Shown one piece after another: positions 38,501 through 46,673 of a DNA stretch of 64,000 nucleotides. Below the pieces are notes generated by a model. It worked only from the letters and a program-made list of their open reading frames with translations. It was not told the origin of the DNA and searched no databases. A program made the translations under genes and the position numbers. Source of the DNA: DT-110 sp030148525 (GTDB lineage Bacteria > Bacteroidota > Bacteroidia > Chitinophagales > Saprospiraceae); NCBI GenBank assembly GCA_965227445.1, contig OZ245751.1, positions 4,836,001 through 4,900,000 on the forward strand, in the 5' to 3' direction. Positions within the stretch are counted from its first letter, which is position 1, and each line of letters starts with the position of its first letter.

Positions 38501-38950
38501 TACGGGGCCTTCCCGACCGACCCCTACTCACATACGCCAGCGGGTAAAGGAGCCCAGCAACCCGGCATGACGGGGCAGGTAAAGGAGGACATTCTGAGTC
38601 GGTTCGGGGAATTAGGGGTAGCAGTGGATCAGGGGAAACTAACGTTCCACCCCACCTTACTGCGAAAAGAATCCTTCACCACCGAGCACGATACCTTCCA
38701 TTACGTGGACATTTCCGGAGCGAACCGTGAGCTAGACATGCCTGCGGGAAGCCTTTGTTTCACCTATTGCCAGGTGCCAATCAGGTATCAAATGGATAAA
38801 GCAGAGCGGCTGGTTATCGAACATACCCAAAGCGACTCCCGGGAACAAACATCCATGCAGCTCGATGCTGCCCTGAGTCAGGCCATTTTCAGTCGCACCG
38901 GTGAAGTGCAATCCATCACTGTTTTTATAGCCCCTGAGCGCCTGCGTTAG
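35513..38950 (+). CDS. Probable beta-1,3-oligoglucan phosphorylase, GH149-like
   Basis: 1145 residues without a signal peptide, hence cytosolic. The architecture resembles GH94-type inverting phosphorylases: an N-terminal beta-sandwich (about 1-310, GLTFRYAWNTSDQYGFVKQSHLINH), a helical linker, and an alpha/alpha barrel with SYIGYWGDHQIIY, in which Asp523 is the likely general acid, and NDANNALVGNGVSMVTLYYLRR. Length and setting beside GH16/GH17/GH30 genes fit GH149, which phosphorolyses beta-1,3-glucan oligosaccharides to glucose-1-phosphate and saves ATP. The call is from recalled family features; GH161 or another GH94 relative is possible. The start lies 28 bp after the MITE-like element. 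Confidence 0.72.
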   Translation: MIATDLVKDIYIQQVTLDEEVYFKISNSDAMRPFFMSIVSDANHWLFISSNGGLTAGRKDSEQALFPYTTDDKITESAEITGSKSLFRIGAGSEQRLWEPFSERFDGLYQVRRNLYKSLYGNKIIFEEINEDLGLTFRYAWNTSDQYGFVKQSHLINHSGAPVQVDLLDGLQNIMPFGVPTDLQMRSSNLVDAYKKSELDPTTGLGIFALSAIIVDKAEPSEALKANVAWSAGLEKPTYLLSSRQLPFFRKGKDTDQEVDVRGEKGAYFVRTQVTLSAGQEQSWMIVADVNKDHAALARLQQGLATRATLANQVQADIDRGTQRLLQLTGSADGLQHSGDPLQDARHFSNTLFNIMRGGIFDDHYQIERDDFTNYLAKANRDVSREVVLLLRELPHRFTLHYLQRLAAKSDHPDFQRLALEYLPLKFSRRHGDPSRPWNKFSINTRAEDGSKILDYEGNWRDIFQNWEALALSYPGFIESMIHKFLNATTFDGYNPYRVTKDGFDWETIEPDDPWSYIGYWGDHQIIYLLKLLELLEKHRPGSLADLLHQELFVYANVPYRIKAFSDILENPKDTIDFDQESDQRIRAKREEIGADGALLTDQSGAIYHVNLLEKILATLLAKLSNFVPEGGIWMNTQRPEWNDANNALVGNGVSMVTLYYLRRFLTFWQKQIESATPETIAISGELHDFFSGLAGTLTEHRDLLKGTFSDRDRYLVLAGLGEAASRYRLQIYDQPFSGQKAAIHTEDLKTFVGQCLAYVDHTIAANQRPDHLYHAYNLLTVGDGNEVSISHLDEMLEGQVAVLSAGYLPAGEALAVLDALKSSRLFREDQFSYILYPDKDLPRFVDKNTIPAEGVRKSKLLQKLLEMGNTAIISQDIQGVYHFNGAFRNAVDLRKSLEALPAEYASLVKTEKAQLLKVFENIFNHKAFTGRSGTFFGYEGLGSIYWHMVSKLVLATQECCLQAIQDQEPGEVVGRLLEHYYELSEGIGIHKSPALYGAFPTDPYSHTPAGKGAQQPGMTGQVKEDILSRFGELGVAVDQGKLTFHPTLLRKESFTTEHDTFHYVDISGANRELDMPAGSLCFTYCQVPIRYQMDKAERLVIEHTQSDSREQTSMQLDAALSQAIFSRTGEVQSITVFIAPERLR

Positions 38951-39037
38951 CCGGGCGGACAACCCCAAACACACCCCTGAAAAACCAATAGGCAGGTCAG
39001 CAATTCTGGCCTTATTCCATCATATAAAGTATTCATT

Positions 39038-40315
39038 TTGAAAAACGCCATCAAACAAACAGCCACGATTCTATTAGCAGTCCTGTCGCTGATAAGTTGC
39101 CAACCGCAAGGAGGACCGGATGATGGCCCAAATAACATAACGAAAACCCTTATGGCAAAAGACCTGATCGGCAACCCCGAATACACGGCTATCTCATACG
39201 GCGGGTACCGAAAGAACAGTCGCGACCAACAACCCACGGTAGCCCAACTGAAAGAAGATCTGCGCATTCTGGCTGCAATGGACATCAAATTATTGCGCAC
39301 GTACAATACCAAACTACCTCACGCCACCAACCTGGTCAAGGCCATTCACGAATTAAAAACGGCCGATCCGGAATTCGAGATGTACGTCATGCTGGGTGCC
39401 TGGATCGATTGTCTGCACGCCTGGACGGATCACCCTGATCACAATATGGAAGATGCCAAAGCAAATGCGGCCGAGATCCAGCGCGCCGTCAAACTGGCTA
39501 AACAGTACCCCGATATTGTAAAGATCATTGCCGTCGGTAACGAGGCCATGGTCAAGTGGGCAGCATCTTATTTCGTGCAACCCTGGGTCATTCTGAAGTA
39601 CGTCAACCAGCTACAGGCTATGAAAAAAGCCGGAGACCTGCCTGCCGGCCTGTGGATAACCAGTTCCGATAATTTTGCCTCCTGGGGGGGTGGTGGGCCG
39701 GAATACCACGTTCCCGATCTGGAAAAGCTGGCCCGCGCGGTAGACTTTGTATCTCTGCACACGTACCCCATGCACGACACGCACTACAATCCCGCCTTTT
39801 GGGGGGTAACGGAAGGTGAATCCAACCTTCCGGAAGAAGATCAGATCGAGGCAGCCATGGATCGGGCTCTGGCTTACGCCAAAAATCAATATCAGCAAAC
39901 GGCCAACTACATCGAAAGCCTGGGCATCGACAAACCCATTCACATCGGAGAAACCGGTTGGGCCAGTGCATCCAATGGGCATTATGGTCCCGAAGGATCC
40001 AAAGCGACCGATGAATATAAGGAAGCCCTCTATTACCAAAAGATGCGTCAATGGACCCGCCAGGACAGCATCACCTGCTTCTATTTTGAAGCCTTTGATG
40101 AGCCCTGGAAAGACGCCCAAAATCCGGGCGGGTCTGAAAATCACTTTGGCCTGTTCACGGTTGATGGCCGTGCTAAATATGTCCTGTGGGACATGGTGGA
40201 TCAGGGTGTATTCGAAGGGCTGTCACGTGGTGGCCAGCCTATTTCCAAAACGTATGAAGGCGATAAATCGGCCTTAATGGAGGAGGTTTTACTACCTCCG
40301 GTGAAAGACTTTTAA
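39038..40315 (+). CDS. Beta-1,3-glucanase, GH17, lipoprotein (TTG start)
   Basis: 425 residues. The best start is a TTG at 39038, because the next residues KNAIKQTATILLAVLSLISC make a full lipoprotein signal (Cys21) and no in-frame ATG precedes them in a suitable place. GH17 core: DIKLLRTYNTK, IIAVGNEAMVKW with acid/base Glu169, and HIGETGWAS with nucleophile Glu304. Long loops (VTEGESNLPEEDQ and others) distinguish it from the two cytosolic GH17 domains downstream. Probably a surface or periplasmic enzyme acting on debranched laminarin. It is followed after 11 bp by GH30. Confidence 0.9.
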   Translation: MKNAIKQTATILLAVLSLISCQPQGGPDDGPNNITKTLMAKDLIGNPEYTAISYGGYRKNSRDQQPTVAQLKEDLRILAAMDIKLLRTYNTKLPHATNLVKAIHELKTADPEFEMYVMLGAWIDCLHAWTDHPDHNMEDAKANAAEIQRAVKLAKQYPDIVKIIAVGNEAMVKWAASYFVQPWVILKYVNQLQAMKKAGDLPAGLWITSSDNFASWGGGGPEYHVPDLEKLARAVDFVSLHTYPMHDTHYNPAFWGVTEGESNLPEEDQIEAAMDRALAYAKNQYQQTANYIESLGIDKPIHIGETGWASASNGHYGPEGSKATDEYKEALYYQKMRQWTRQDSITCFYFEAFDEPWKDAQNPGGSENHFGLFTVDGRAKYVLWDMVDQGVFEGLSRGGQPISKTYEGDKSALMEEVLLPPVKDF

Positions 40316-40326
40316 CACCAACAAAT

Positions 40327-41811
40327 ATGAAAAACCCATTCTCATTACTACTAGCACTAGGAATTATGCTGTCGAGTTGCACGGAGGATAAACCATTAGC
40401 GGTTACCGTTTACGAAACATCGGCTGCCGGTAACCAACTGGCGGAACGTACTGATTTTCCGGTAGAAGCGGAAGCCACGCTGCGGATCAATCCCGACTCG
40501 ACCTTCCAGGCGATCACCGGTTTTGGCGGATCGTTTACGGAAGCATCTTCGTACCTGCTCAACCAGCTTAGCCAGGCGAACCGGGAGCGGATCGTAGAGG
40601 CCTATTTTGGCGAAAGCGGTGCCCGCTACTCCCTGACCCGCACCCATATGAATTCCTGTGATTTTTCGCTGGGACAGTACTCCTACGCTCCGGTTGCAGG
40701 CGACACTGACCTGGATAATTTTTCCATTGAAGAGGACCGGGACGATATCATTCCCTTCATCAAGGATGCCATGGCCGTTTCGGAAGACGGCTTTAAGATC
40801 ATCGCCTCCCCCTGGACGGCTCCGCCCTGGATGAAAAACAATGGCGACTGGCGTGGTGGAAAGCTGTTACCAGAATACTACGACACCTGGGCAAAGTTCT
40901 TTTCCAAATACCGCGAGGCCTACCGTGCAGAGGGCATAGACATCTGGGGATTTACCGTGGAAAATGAACCCCTGGGCAACGACAACAACTGGGAGAGCAT
41001 GCACTTCACACCAGAGGAGATGACCGACTTTGTGCAACATCACCTGGGTCCGCAGCTCGAGGCCGACGGTCATGATGACGTGGTATTAATGGGTTACGAC
41101 CAAAACCGAGGTGAGGAGATCCAGGAATGGATTCATGCCATGTATTCCGATCCGGCTGCCGCTAAATATTTCGATGGCATGGCCGTTCACTGGTACGCCA
41201 GCACCTACGATTGGTTCCCCCAATCTCTACAGGATGCCCATGCGGCTGCTCCCGATAAGCATCTGATCCAAACCGAGGCTTGCGTCGATGCCGAGGTTCC
41301 CAAATGGCAGGATGATGCCTGGTACTGGTCGAAAGAAGCGACCGACTGGGGCTGGGACTGGGCCTCTGAGGACCAGAAATACCTGCACCCAAAATACGTC
41401 CCTGTCTACCGCTATGCCCGCGATATTATTGGATGCCTCAACAACTGGGTCGACGGCTGGGTCGACTGGAACATGGTGCTGAATCGCCAGGGCGGCCCCA
41501 ACTGGTTCAAGAACTGGTGCGTGGCTCCCGTGATCGTCGACCCCGAACAAGACGAGGTCTACCTCACACCGCTTTACTATACGATGGCCCATTTCAGCAA
41601 GTTCATCCGCCCGGGAGCCACCCGAATCGGCTTTGACCTGTCGGACGACTCCCTCATGGCTACTGCCGCTCAGAATCCGGATGGCTCCATTGCCGTGGTT
41701 GTGCTAAATCAGGAAGCGACAGAAAAAGCCTTTTACCTTCAATTAGGCAGTCAGCAGGTACCGGTCGCCATCGACGGGCAAGCAGTGCAAACCATTTTAA
41801 TCAACCAGTAA
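40327..41811 (+). CDS. Beta-glucosidase/beta-1,6-glucanase, GH30, lipoprotein
   Basis: 494 residues. Lipoprotein signal ends GIMLSSC (Cys18). GH30 features: FQAITGFGGSFTEAS, RTHMNSCDFS, IIASPWTAPPWMK, FTVENEP with acid/base Glu214, and LIQTEAC with nucleophile Glu317, followed by the family C-terminal beta-domain (GFDLSDDSLMATAAQNPDGS). In characterised marine laminarin systems GH30 enzymes remove the beta-1,6 glucose branches so that GH17 and GH16 can process the backbone; that role fits here. It ends 10 bp before the transporter-GH17 fusion. Confidence 0.92.
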   Translation: MKNPFSLLLALGIMLSSCTEDKPLAVTVYETSAAGNQLAERTDFPVEAEATLRINPDSTFQAITGFGGSFTEASSYLLNQLSQANRERIVEAYFGESGARYSLTRTHMNSCDFSLGQYSYAPVAGDTDLDNFSIEEDRDDIIPFIKDAMAVSEDGFKIIASPWTAPPWMKNNGDWRGGKLLPEYYDTWAKFFSKYREAYRAEGIDIWGFTVENEPLGNDNNWESMHFTPEEMTDFVQHHLGPQLEADGHDDVVLMGYDQNRGEEIQEWIHAMYSDPAAAKYFDGMAVHWYASTYDWFPQSLQDAHAAAPDKHLIQTEACVDAEVPKWQDDAWYWSKEATDWGWDWASEDQKYLHPKYVPVYRYARDIIGCLNNWVDGWVDWNMVLNRQGGPNWFKNWCVAPVIVDPEQDEVYLTPLYYTMAHFSKFIRPGATRIGFDLSDDSLMATAAQNPDGSIAVVVLNQEATEKAFYLQLGSQQVPVAIDGQAVQTILINQ

Positions 41812-41821
41812 ACGACCAATC

Positions 41822-44218
41822 ATGAGTACAACAATAACCCACAAAGTTCCTCTCGGGCAAAAGGTAGCCTTCGGATTTGGTATGCTGGCCAATCAGATGT
41901 TCCCGGCCGTACTGGGAATATTTATGGTCGTCCTGGTACAAAATTTAGGATTCCCCGGTTGGATGTGGGGGATTATCTACTTCTTCCCCAGAATTTTCGA
42001 TTCCTTCACGGACCCCATCATGGGCTTTATCTCGGATAATACTAAATCCCGATGGGGCCGGCGCAGGCAGTACGTGATGGCCGGCGCCATCATTATGGGC
42101 GTGGCTTTTGTAGCGATGTGGCAACTCTACAAAACGGATCCGGCCACCGGTGAGGCAATATCACTCAATTACAATTTCACCTACTTCATGATTTGGTCCT
42201 TTATTTTCTACCTGGGACTAACCATATTCAGTGTGCCCTACGTAGCAATGGGCTATGAGATGAGTGATGATTTTCACGAGCGCACCAATATCATGGCGAC
42301 CGCCCAGTGGATTGGTCAGTGGGCCTGGGTAATAGCACCCTGGTTTTGGGTGATCATGTACGACAACGGACCGGACGGGTGGTTTCCTGACGCCGAGACG
42401 GCCACCAGGACACTCGCCATTTGGGTAGGGGTTATTTTGATGGTCGTGGCCATGATACCTGCTATTTTCATCAAAAGTAAATCGACCCTGAACGAGGATT
42501 ATTCCCCCATGACCCTAAAAAACATCGGAGGTAGTTTTAATGAAATCATTTTGGGCTTTAAAGAGGCGCTCACTATTAAACCCTTCCGGAAACTGTGTAT
42601 TTCCACTTTTTTCATTTTCAATGCCTTCAATACCGTAGCTACCTTCACCTTTTTCATCATTGTTTATCACCTGTTCAATGGTGATGCCGATGCAGCTAAC
42701 GCCGGCTTCTGGCCTACCCTGTTCGGAAGTTTAGGTGCTATTTCCACGACCTTCGTGGTGATTCCCATTGTTGCCTGGATGTCCAAAAAAATTGGGAAGA
42801 AACGCGCCTTCCTATTATCCCAGGGGATTTCCATTATTGGCTATGTAATGCTGTGGTTTTTACTTGTTCCGGGGAAACCTTACTTATTCATATTTGCGCT
42901 GCCTTTTTTCTCCTTCGGTATCGGAAGTCTTTTCACGCTCATGATGTCCATGACCTCCGATGTGATCGACTTGGATGAGCTAAACACCGGCAAGCGGCGA
43001 GAGGGTATTTTTGGAGCTATTTACTGGTGGATGGTCAAGTTTGGCTTTGCCATTGCCGGTGGTTTAAGTGGTGTGATCTTATCCATTGTCGGTTTCCAGG
43101 AAGGTGTCCCGGGAACGGAGCAGGAAGGAGCCATTACCGGACTACGCGCAGTTTTTTCCGGACTACCCATATTGGGTACGCTGGTTGCAATGTACGTTAT
43201 GCGTGATTATGATGTGACCGAGGAAAAAGCTATGGAGGTTCGCAGAGCCATCGACCACCGAAAGAAAGGACCGGTTTCTTCCTCAGCCTACGTTCAGGGC
43301 AAACTACTCTCCTTATTTAAGGATGGTATTCCGGCCAATGGTTTTCCCGTCACAGATTTTACGGGTAAATCATCCGGCGAGATTCAGTCCATGTTTTCAG
43401 AATCTTTTAACCGGGGCCTGCATGGCCTGTGCTTTAGTCCCTACGTGGAAGGACAGGAAACGGGAGATATCTTGTCGGAAGAGCAGATCTGGCGCCGCAT
43501 GAATATCATCACGCCACACACCAAATGGATTCGTTCTTTCTCTTGTACGGAAGGAAACGAACTCATTCCCCAGATTGCCCGGGAGAAAAAGCTTAAAACC
43601 ATCGTAGGGGCATGGATTGGAGCCGATCATGATCGCAACGAACAAGAGCTGCAACATCTGATTCGGTTAGCGGAAGATGGCCAGGTCGACATTGCAGCAA
43701 TAGGTAACGAGGTGCTGCTTCGTGGCGAGCTTTCTGACGAAGAAGTAATTGGATATATCCAAAAAGCGAAAACGGCCCTTCCCGACCACATTCAGGTTGG
43801 ATACGCCGACTCCTACTACCATTTTCTGGAAAAACCAGCCCTGGTTGATGCCTGCGATGTCCTGCTAATCAACTGCTACCCATTTTGGGAGGGTGCCGAA
43901 AGTGATCATGCTCTGCTGTACGTACAGCAAATGTACGCCCTCACTCAGCAGGTTGCGAAGGGCAAAAAGGTAATTATCTCCGAAACGGGTTGGCCCAGTG
44001 CCGGACAATCCGTATTGGGTGCCGTCCCCTCTCCGGAAAATGCCATGAAATATTTCATAAATATTCAGCAATGGTCGCACGAAAAAGGAGTTGACCTCTT
44101 CTATTTCTCTTCGTTTGACGAATCCTGGAAAGTATATCAGGAAGGAGAAGTAGGCGCCCGCTGGGGACTGTGGGACAGTAAGGAACAACAGAAATACCTG
44201 TCAAAAGAGACTATTTAA
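41822..44218 (+). CDS. MFS (GPH-type) sugar transporter fused to a cytosolic GH17 domain
   Basis: 798 residues. Residues 10-462 form a twelve-helix glycoside/cation symporter of the MelB/GPH type (RIFDSFTDPIMGFISDNTKSRWGRRR around 57-82, VPYVAMGYEMSDD around 138-150, TSDVIDLDELNTGKRREG around 378-395). After a charged linker (463-505), residues 510-798 are a complete GH17 domain with AAIGNEVL (Glu630) and IISETGWPS (Glu721). With both halves in one uninterrupted frame and an even number of helices, the hydrolase should face the cytosol, placed to cut oligosaccharides as they enter. Its GH17 half is a close paralogue of the next gene. Confidence 0.93.
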   Translation: MSTTITHKVPLGQKVAFGFGMLANQMFPAVLGIFMVVLVQNLGFPGWMWGIIYFFPRIFDSFTDPIMGFISDNTKSRWGRRRQYVMAGAIIMGVAFVAMWQLYKTDPATGEAISLNYNFTYFMIWSFIFYLGLTIFSVPYVAMGYEMSDDFHERTNIMATAQWIGQWAWVIAPWFWVIMYDNGPDGWFPDAETATRTLAIWVGVILMVVAMIPAIFIKSKSTLNEDYSPMTLKNIGGSFNEIILGFKEALTIKPFRKLCISTFFIFNAFNTVATFTFFIIVYHLFNGDADAANAGFWPTLFGSLGAISTTFVVIPIVAWMSKKIGKKRAFLLSQGISIIGYVMLWFLLVPGKPYLFIFALPFFSFGIGSLFTLMMSMTSDVIDLDELNTGKRREGIFGAIYWWMVKFGFAIAGGLSGVILSIVGFQEGVPGTEQEGAITGLRAVFSGLPILGTLVAMYVMRDYDVTEEKAMEVRRAIDHRKKGPVSSSAYVQGKLLSLFKDGIPANGFPVTDFTGKSSGEIQSMFSESFNRGLHGLCFSPYVEGQETGDILSEEQIWRRMNIITPHTKWIRSFSCTEGNELIPQIAREKKLKTIVGAWIGADHDRNEQELQHLIRLAEDGQVDIAAIGNEVLLRGELSDEEVIGYIQKAKTALPDHIQVGYADSYYHFLEKPALVDACDVLLINCYPFWEGAESDHALLYVQQMYALTQQVAKGKKVIISETGWPSAGQSVLGAVPSPENAMKYFINIQQWSHEKGVDLFYFSSFDESWKVYQEGEVGARWGLWDSKEQQKYLSKETI

Positions 44219-44239
44219 GACAACTAAAAGGGCACAAAA

Positions 44240-45127
44240 ATGTCGAGCAAACCAGCAAGTATACAAGCACTCAAGGGAATAGATCTGGCCGGTAAAAGCC
44301 AGGCCGAACAGCATACGCTTTTCACCAATGTCCTGCAAAATGGCATGCATGGCCTGTGCTTTAGTGCCTACGAAGAAGGGCAGGAACCGGGCTCCATACT
44401 CTCGCCCGAACAGGTCCGGCGACGGCTGTCCATAATTGCACCGCACATCAAGGCAGTCCGGACATTTTCCTGTATCGAGGGTAATGAGTTGATCGCTTCT
44501 ATTGCCAAGGAGGAGTTCGGATTACAAACCCTGGCCGGTGCCTGGCTGGGCAAAGACAAGGACCTGAACGAGGAGGAGATCGAAGGGCTAATCCAGCTTG
44601 CCAAGGATGGCCACGTGGATATTGCCGCCGTAGGGAATGAGGTATTGTACCGCAATGATCTCCCCGCCGAAGAACTATTGGGACACATTCAACGGGTAAA
44701 AAAGGCCATACCGAATGTACCTGTCGGTTACGTGGATGCCTATTACGAATTTAGTGTCCATCCGGCCATTACTGAAGCCTGTGATGTCATTCTGGCCAAT
44801 TGTTATCCATACTGGGAGGGCTGTCACATCGATTATTCTCTGATCCACATCAAGCAGATGTACTACCAGGCCCTGGCTGCCGGCCAGGGGAAGCAGGTGA
44901 TCATTAGCGAAACCGGATGGCCAAGCCAGGGTACCGGGCTCAACGAGGCCCAGCCGGGCTACGAAAATGCCTTACGCTATTTTCTCAACATCCAGCAATG
45001 GGTGGAAGACGAGGGCATAGAATCCTTCTATTTCTCCTCCTTCGATGAGGCCTGGAAAACCGGTGACGAAGGCGATGTCGGCGCCTATTGGGGGCTGTGG
45101 GATAAGGATGAGCAGCTTAAGTATTAA
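44240..45127 (+). CDS. Cytosolic GH17 glucanase, paralogue of the fused domain
   Basis: 295 residues, no signal peptide. GH17 motifs: DIAAVGNEVLYRND with acid/base Glu134 and VIISETGWPSQG with nucleophile Glu224. Long shared stretches with residues 510-798 of the preceding fusion (MHGLCFS, EGNELI, AKDGHVDIAA, FYFSSFDEAWK) and the same gene order indicate tandem duplication. Start at 44240 is 21 bp after the transporter stop. It should act on imported beta-1,3-oligosaccharides together with the phosphorylase. Last gene of the cluster; no clear terminator follows. Confidence 0.92.
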   Translation: MSSKPASIQALKGIDLAGKSQAEQHTLFTNVLQNGMHGLCFSAYEEGQEPGSILSPEQVRRRLSIIAPHIKAVRTFSCIEGNELIASIAKEEFGLQTLAGAWLGKDKDLNEEEIEGLIQLAKDGHVDIAAVGNEVLYRNDLPAEELLGHIQRVKKAIPNVPVGYVDAYYEFSVHPAITEACDVILANCYPYWEGCHIDYSLIHIKQMYYQALAAGQGKQVIISETGWPSQGTGLNEAQPGYENALRYFLNIQQWVEDEGIESFYFSSFDEAWKTGDEGDVGAYWGLWDKDEQLKY

Positions 45128-45741
45128 AATGTTGAATGCTAAATGTTGAACCAGGTATGAGGTTTGAGGTATGAGGTTTGAGGCTGGAAGAAAGACTAAG
45201 GGACCGGAGAGCACAGAGACTGGAGGGCTTCGTTTTGCTCTGGGTTTCTTGGTTTTGAAGCGTACTTTTCTTGCATTGCCCTAAATTGTGTCCGGCGTAG
45301 TGCGTCGGGCGTCGGGCGTAGTGCATCGCCCTACTATGCCTGCGGCTTCGGAGAGCGGAGATCGGGGGCAATCTGACTAATCCTTACGTGCTGATTTTTC
45401 TCAAAGGAGATTATGGTAACGATGGCTTCTGATTCCGATTTTTCCGTTTTATTTAACTGCCAATCCACTGCGAATCACTGCGATCCTTGGCGGACGCCGC
45501 GTGCAATAAGGCCGTATGTATTGATGAGAAAATGAACTATTGTGAGCCTTACAAAAGGGACTTATTACCCTTTGCCAGGTTATAATAGACGTAAACGTAC
45601 AGAGTATTGAGATACCTCAAACCCCAAACCTCAAACCTCAAACCTGATCTTGGCATAAAGAGTCAAAAGATTGGCCGGAACGGTCAAGTACGCTCCTCCC
45701 CTTTCCCGCAATTTTGTTGCTGTACCTAATGCAGTAACAAC
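45128..45741. repeat. 614-bp gene-free stretch built of heptamer arrays and a dispersed repeat
   Basis: 45153-45186 holds more than four TGAGGTT-type 7-mers and 45613-45646 the complementary array, so the two face each other as an inverted pair about 430 bp apart. 45198-45300 is a diverged copy of 59627-59729, including the shared 19-mer CTTGCATTGCCCTAAATTG. 45129-45153 nearly repeats 25646-25670. Open frames here mirror these repeats and show no protein family. I see no RNA gene. Confidence 0.65.
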
Positions 45742-46107
45742 ATGCAAAAGATCCACATCACTGTACTAATTTCCTGGTTGCTCCTGCTGTTGATGATCCT
45801 GTTCAGCAGTTTTATAGCTCCACCTTCGCCAAAAGCCCCCGCTTTTGGAACACCTCCGGCAAATATAGCACCCGATTTGAAAGCAGATGTCTTTCAGCTA
45901 TTGGATACCAAGTGCAATGTCTGTCACCGCAAAAAGAATCCTTTCCGGGTATTCTCCCTGAAGAATATGGAACGGAATGCCAAGCGCATTCACCAGCAGG
46001 TATTCGTGTACAAGCGAATGCCCAAAGGGGACGCCATCAAACTGACTGATCGGGAATACCAATTACTTAAACAGTGGCTTAAAACCCAAAATCTTCCATC
46101 ATCATGA
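45742..46107 (+). CDS. Small c-type cytochrome / haem-binding protein
   Basis: 121 residues. An N-terminal membrane anchor or signal (ISWLLLLLMILFSSFIA) is followed by a short haem domain with one CNVCH motif (Cys58, Cys61, His62). A methionine-bearing MPKGDAIKLTDREYQLLKQWL segment near the end supplies a possible axial ligand, as in small Bacteroidota haem-binding proteins. Its stop overlaps the next start in an ATGA, so it is translationally coupled to the DUF1772 membrane protein. Probably periplasmic and membrane-tethered; electron partner unknown. Confidence 0.8.
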   Translation: MQKIHITVLISWLLLLLMILFSSFIAPPSPKAPAFGTPPANIAPDLKADVFQLLDTKCNVCHRKKNPFRVFSLKNMERNAKRIHQQVFVYKRMPKGDAIKLTDREYQLLKQWLKTQNLPSS

Positions 46108-46595
46108 CACTACCCATTAAAACGTTCACGCTTTTAGCGGCCATCCTGCTTACCGGATTATCGGCCGGCTTTTTCTACGCCTGGCAGGTATCGGTGATAC
46201 CGGGCACCCGCCGGGTCGCGGATCCGGCCTATCTGGAAACCATGCAGTCGATCAACCGGGCGATCCTGAACCCGTGGTTCTTCCTGATCTTCATGGGGAG
46301 TCCCGTGCTACTGGGTATCAGTACGATCCAGCACTATGGCTCGACCCCCGGCTTTTGGCTCCTGCTGTCGGCCACTATCGTCTATGTCGTCGGCACCTTC
46401 GGAGTAACCGCCGGCGGAAATGTTCCCCTGAATGATCTGCTGGATGCACTCGATCTATCGACCCTGGGCGAGCAGGACATGCATTCTTTCCGCAAAAAAT
46501 ACGAGGCCAGATGGAATCGTCTGCACCTGATACGAACGGTGTTTTCGGTGATCGCTTTCCTGCTGTCCTTATTACCACTATTCTCTACGGATTGA
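46104..46595 (+). CDS. DUF1772 (anthrone-oxygenase-like) membrane protein
   Basis: 163 residues with four hydrophobic helices: TLLAAILLTGLSAGFFYAW, ILNPWFFLIFMGSPVLLG, FWLLLSATIVYVVGTFGVT, and VFSVIAFLLSLLPL. The GNVPLNDLLDAL and FRKKYEARWNRLHLIRT segments are typical of DUF1772. The family includes fungal anthrone oxygenases, but bacterial members are uncharacterised. It overlaps the cytochrome gene by 4 bp, and an NmrA-type reductase follows 78 bp later; the three may form a small redox unit (inference). Confidence 0.83.
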   Translation: MTLPIKTFTLLAAILLTGLSAGFFYAWQVSVIPGTRRVADPAYLETMQSINRAILNPWFFLIFMGSPVLLGISTIQHYGSTPGFWLLLSATIVYVVGTFGVTAGGNVPLNDLLDALDLSTLGEQDMHSFRKKYEARWNRLHLIRTVFSVIAFLLSLLPLFSTD

Positions 46596-46605
46596 CGGTT
46601 GGCGA

Positions 46606-46626
46606 GACACGCGACACGCGACACGG
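46606..46626. repeat. 7-bp tandem repeat (GACACGC)
   Basis: GACACGC, GACACGC, GACACGG in direct tandem, 10 bp after the DUF1772 stop codon. Immediately after, ACGGTT and AACCGT around 46623-46640 form a small hairpin. One of several 7-bp-period arrays at gene ends in this window. Confidence 0.6.
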
Positions 46627-46673
46627 TTTACGGTAACCGTGAAGCGTGAACCTAATTACTTAAAAACAATATC

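Noticed and set aside
39611..40144. 177-codon minus-strand frame inside the GH17 lipoprotein gene
   Set aside because: Lies fully within GH17, overlaps both catalytic motifs and shows no recognisable family.
45117..45371. 84-codon minus-strand frame and its counterpart at 59454-59735 considered as a small protein family
   Set aside because: Both read through the same dispersed repeat; substitutions fall at all codon positions and there is no plausible start or context.
45128..45741. Repeated TGAGGTT/CCTCAAA units considered as a CRISPR array
   Set aside because: The repeats are 7-bp tandem units without spacers of regular length, and no cas genes are nearby.
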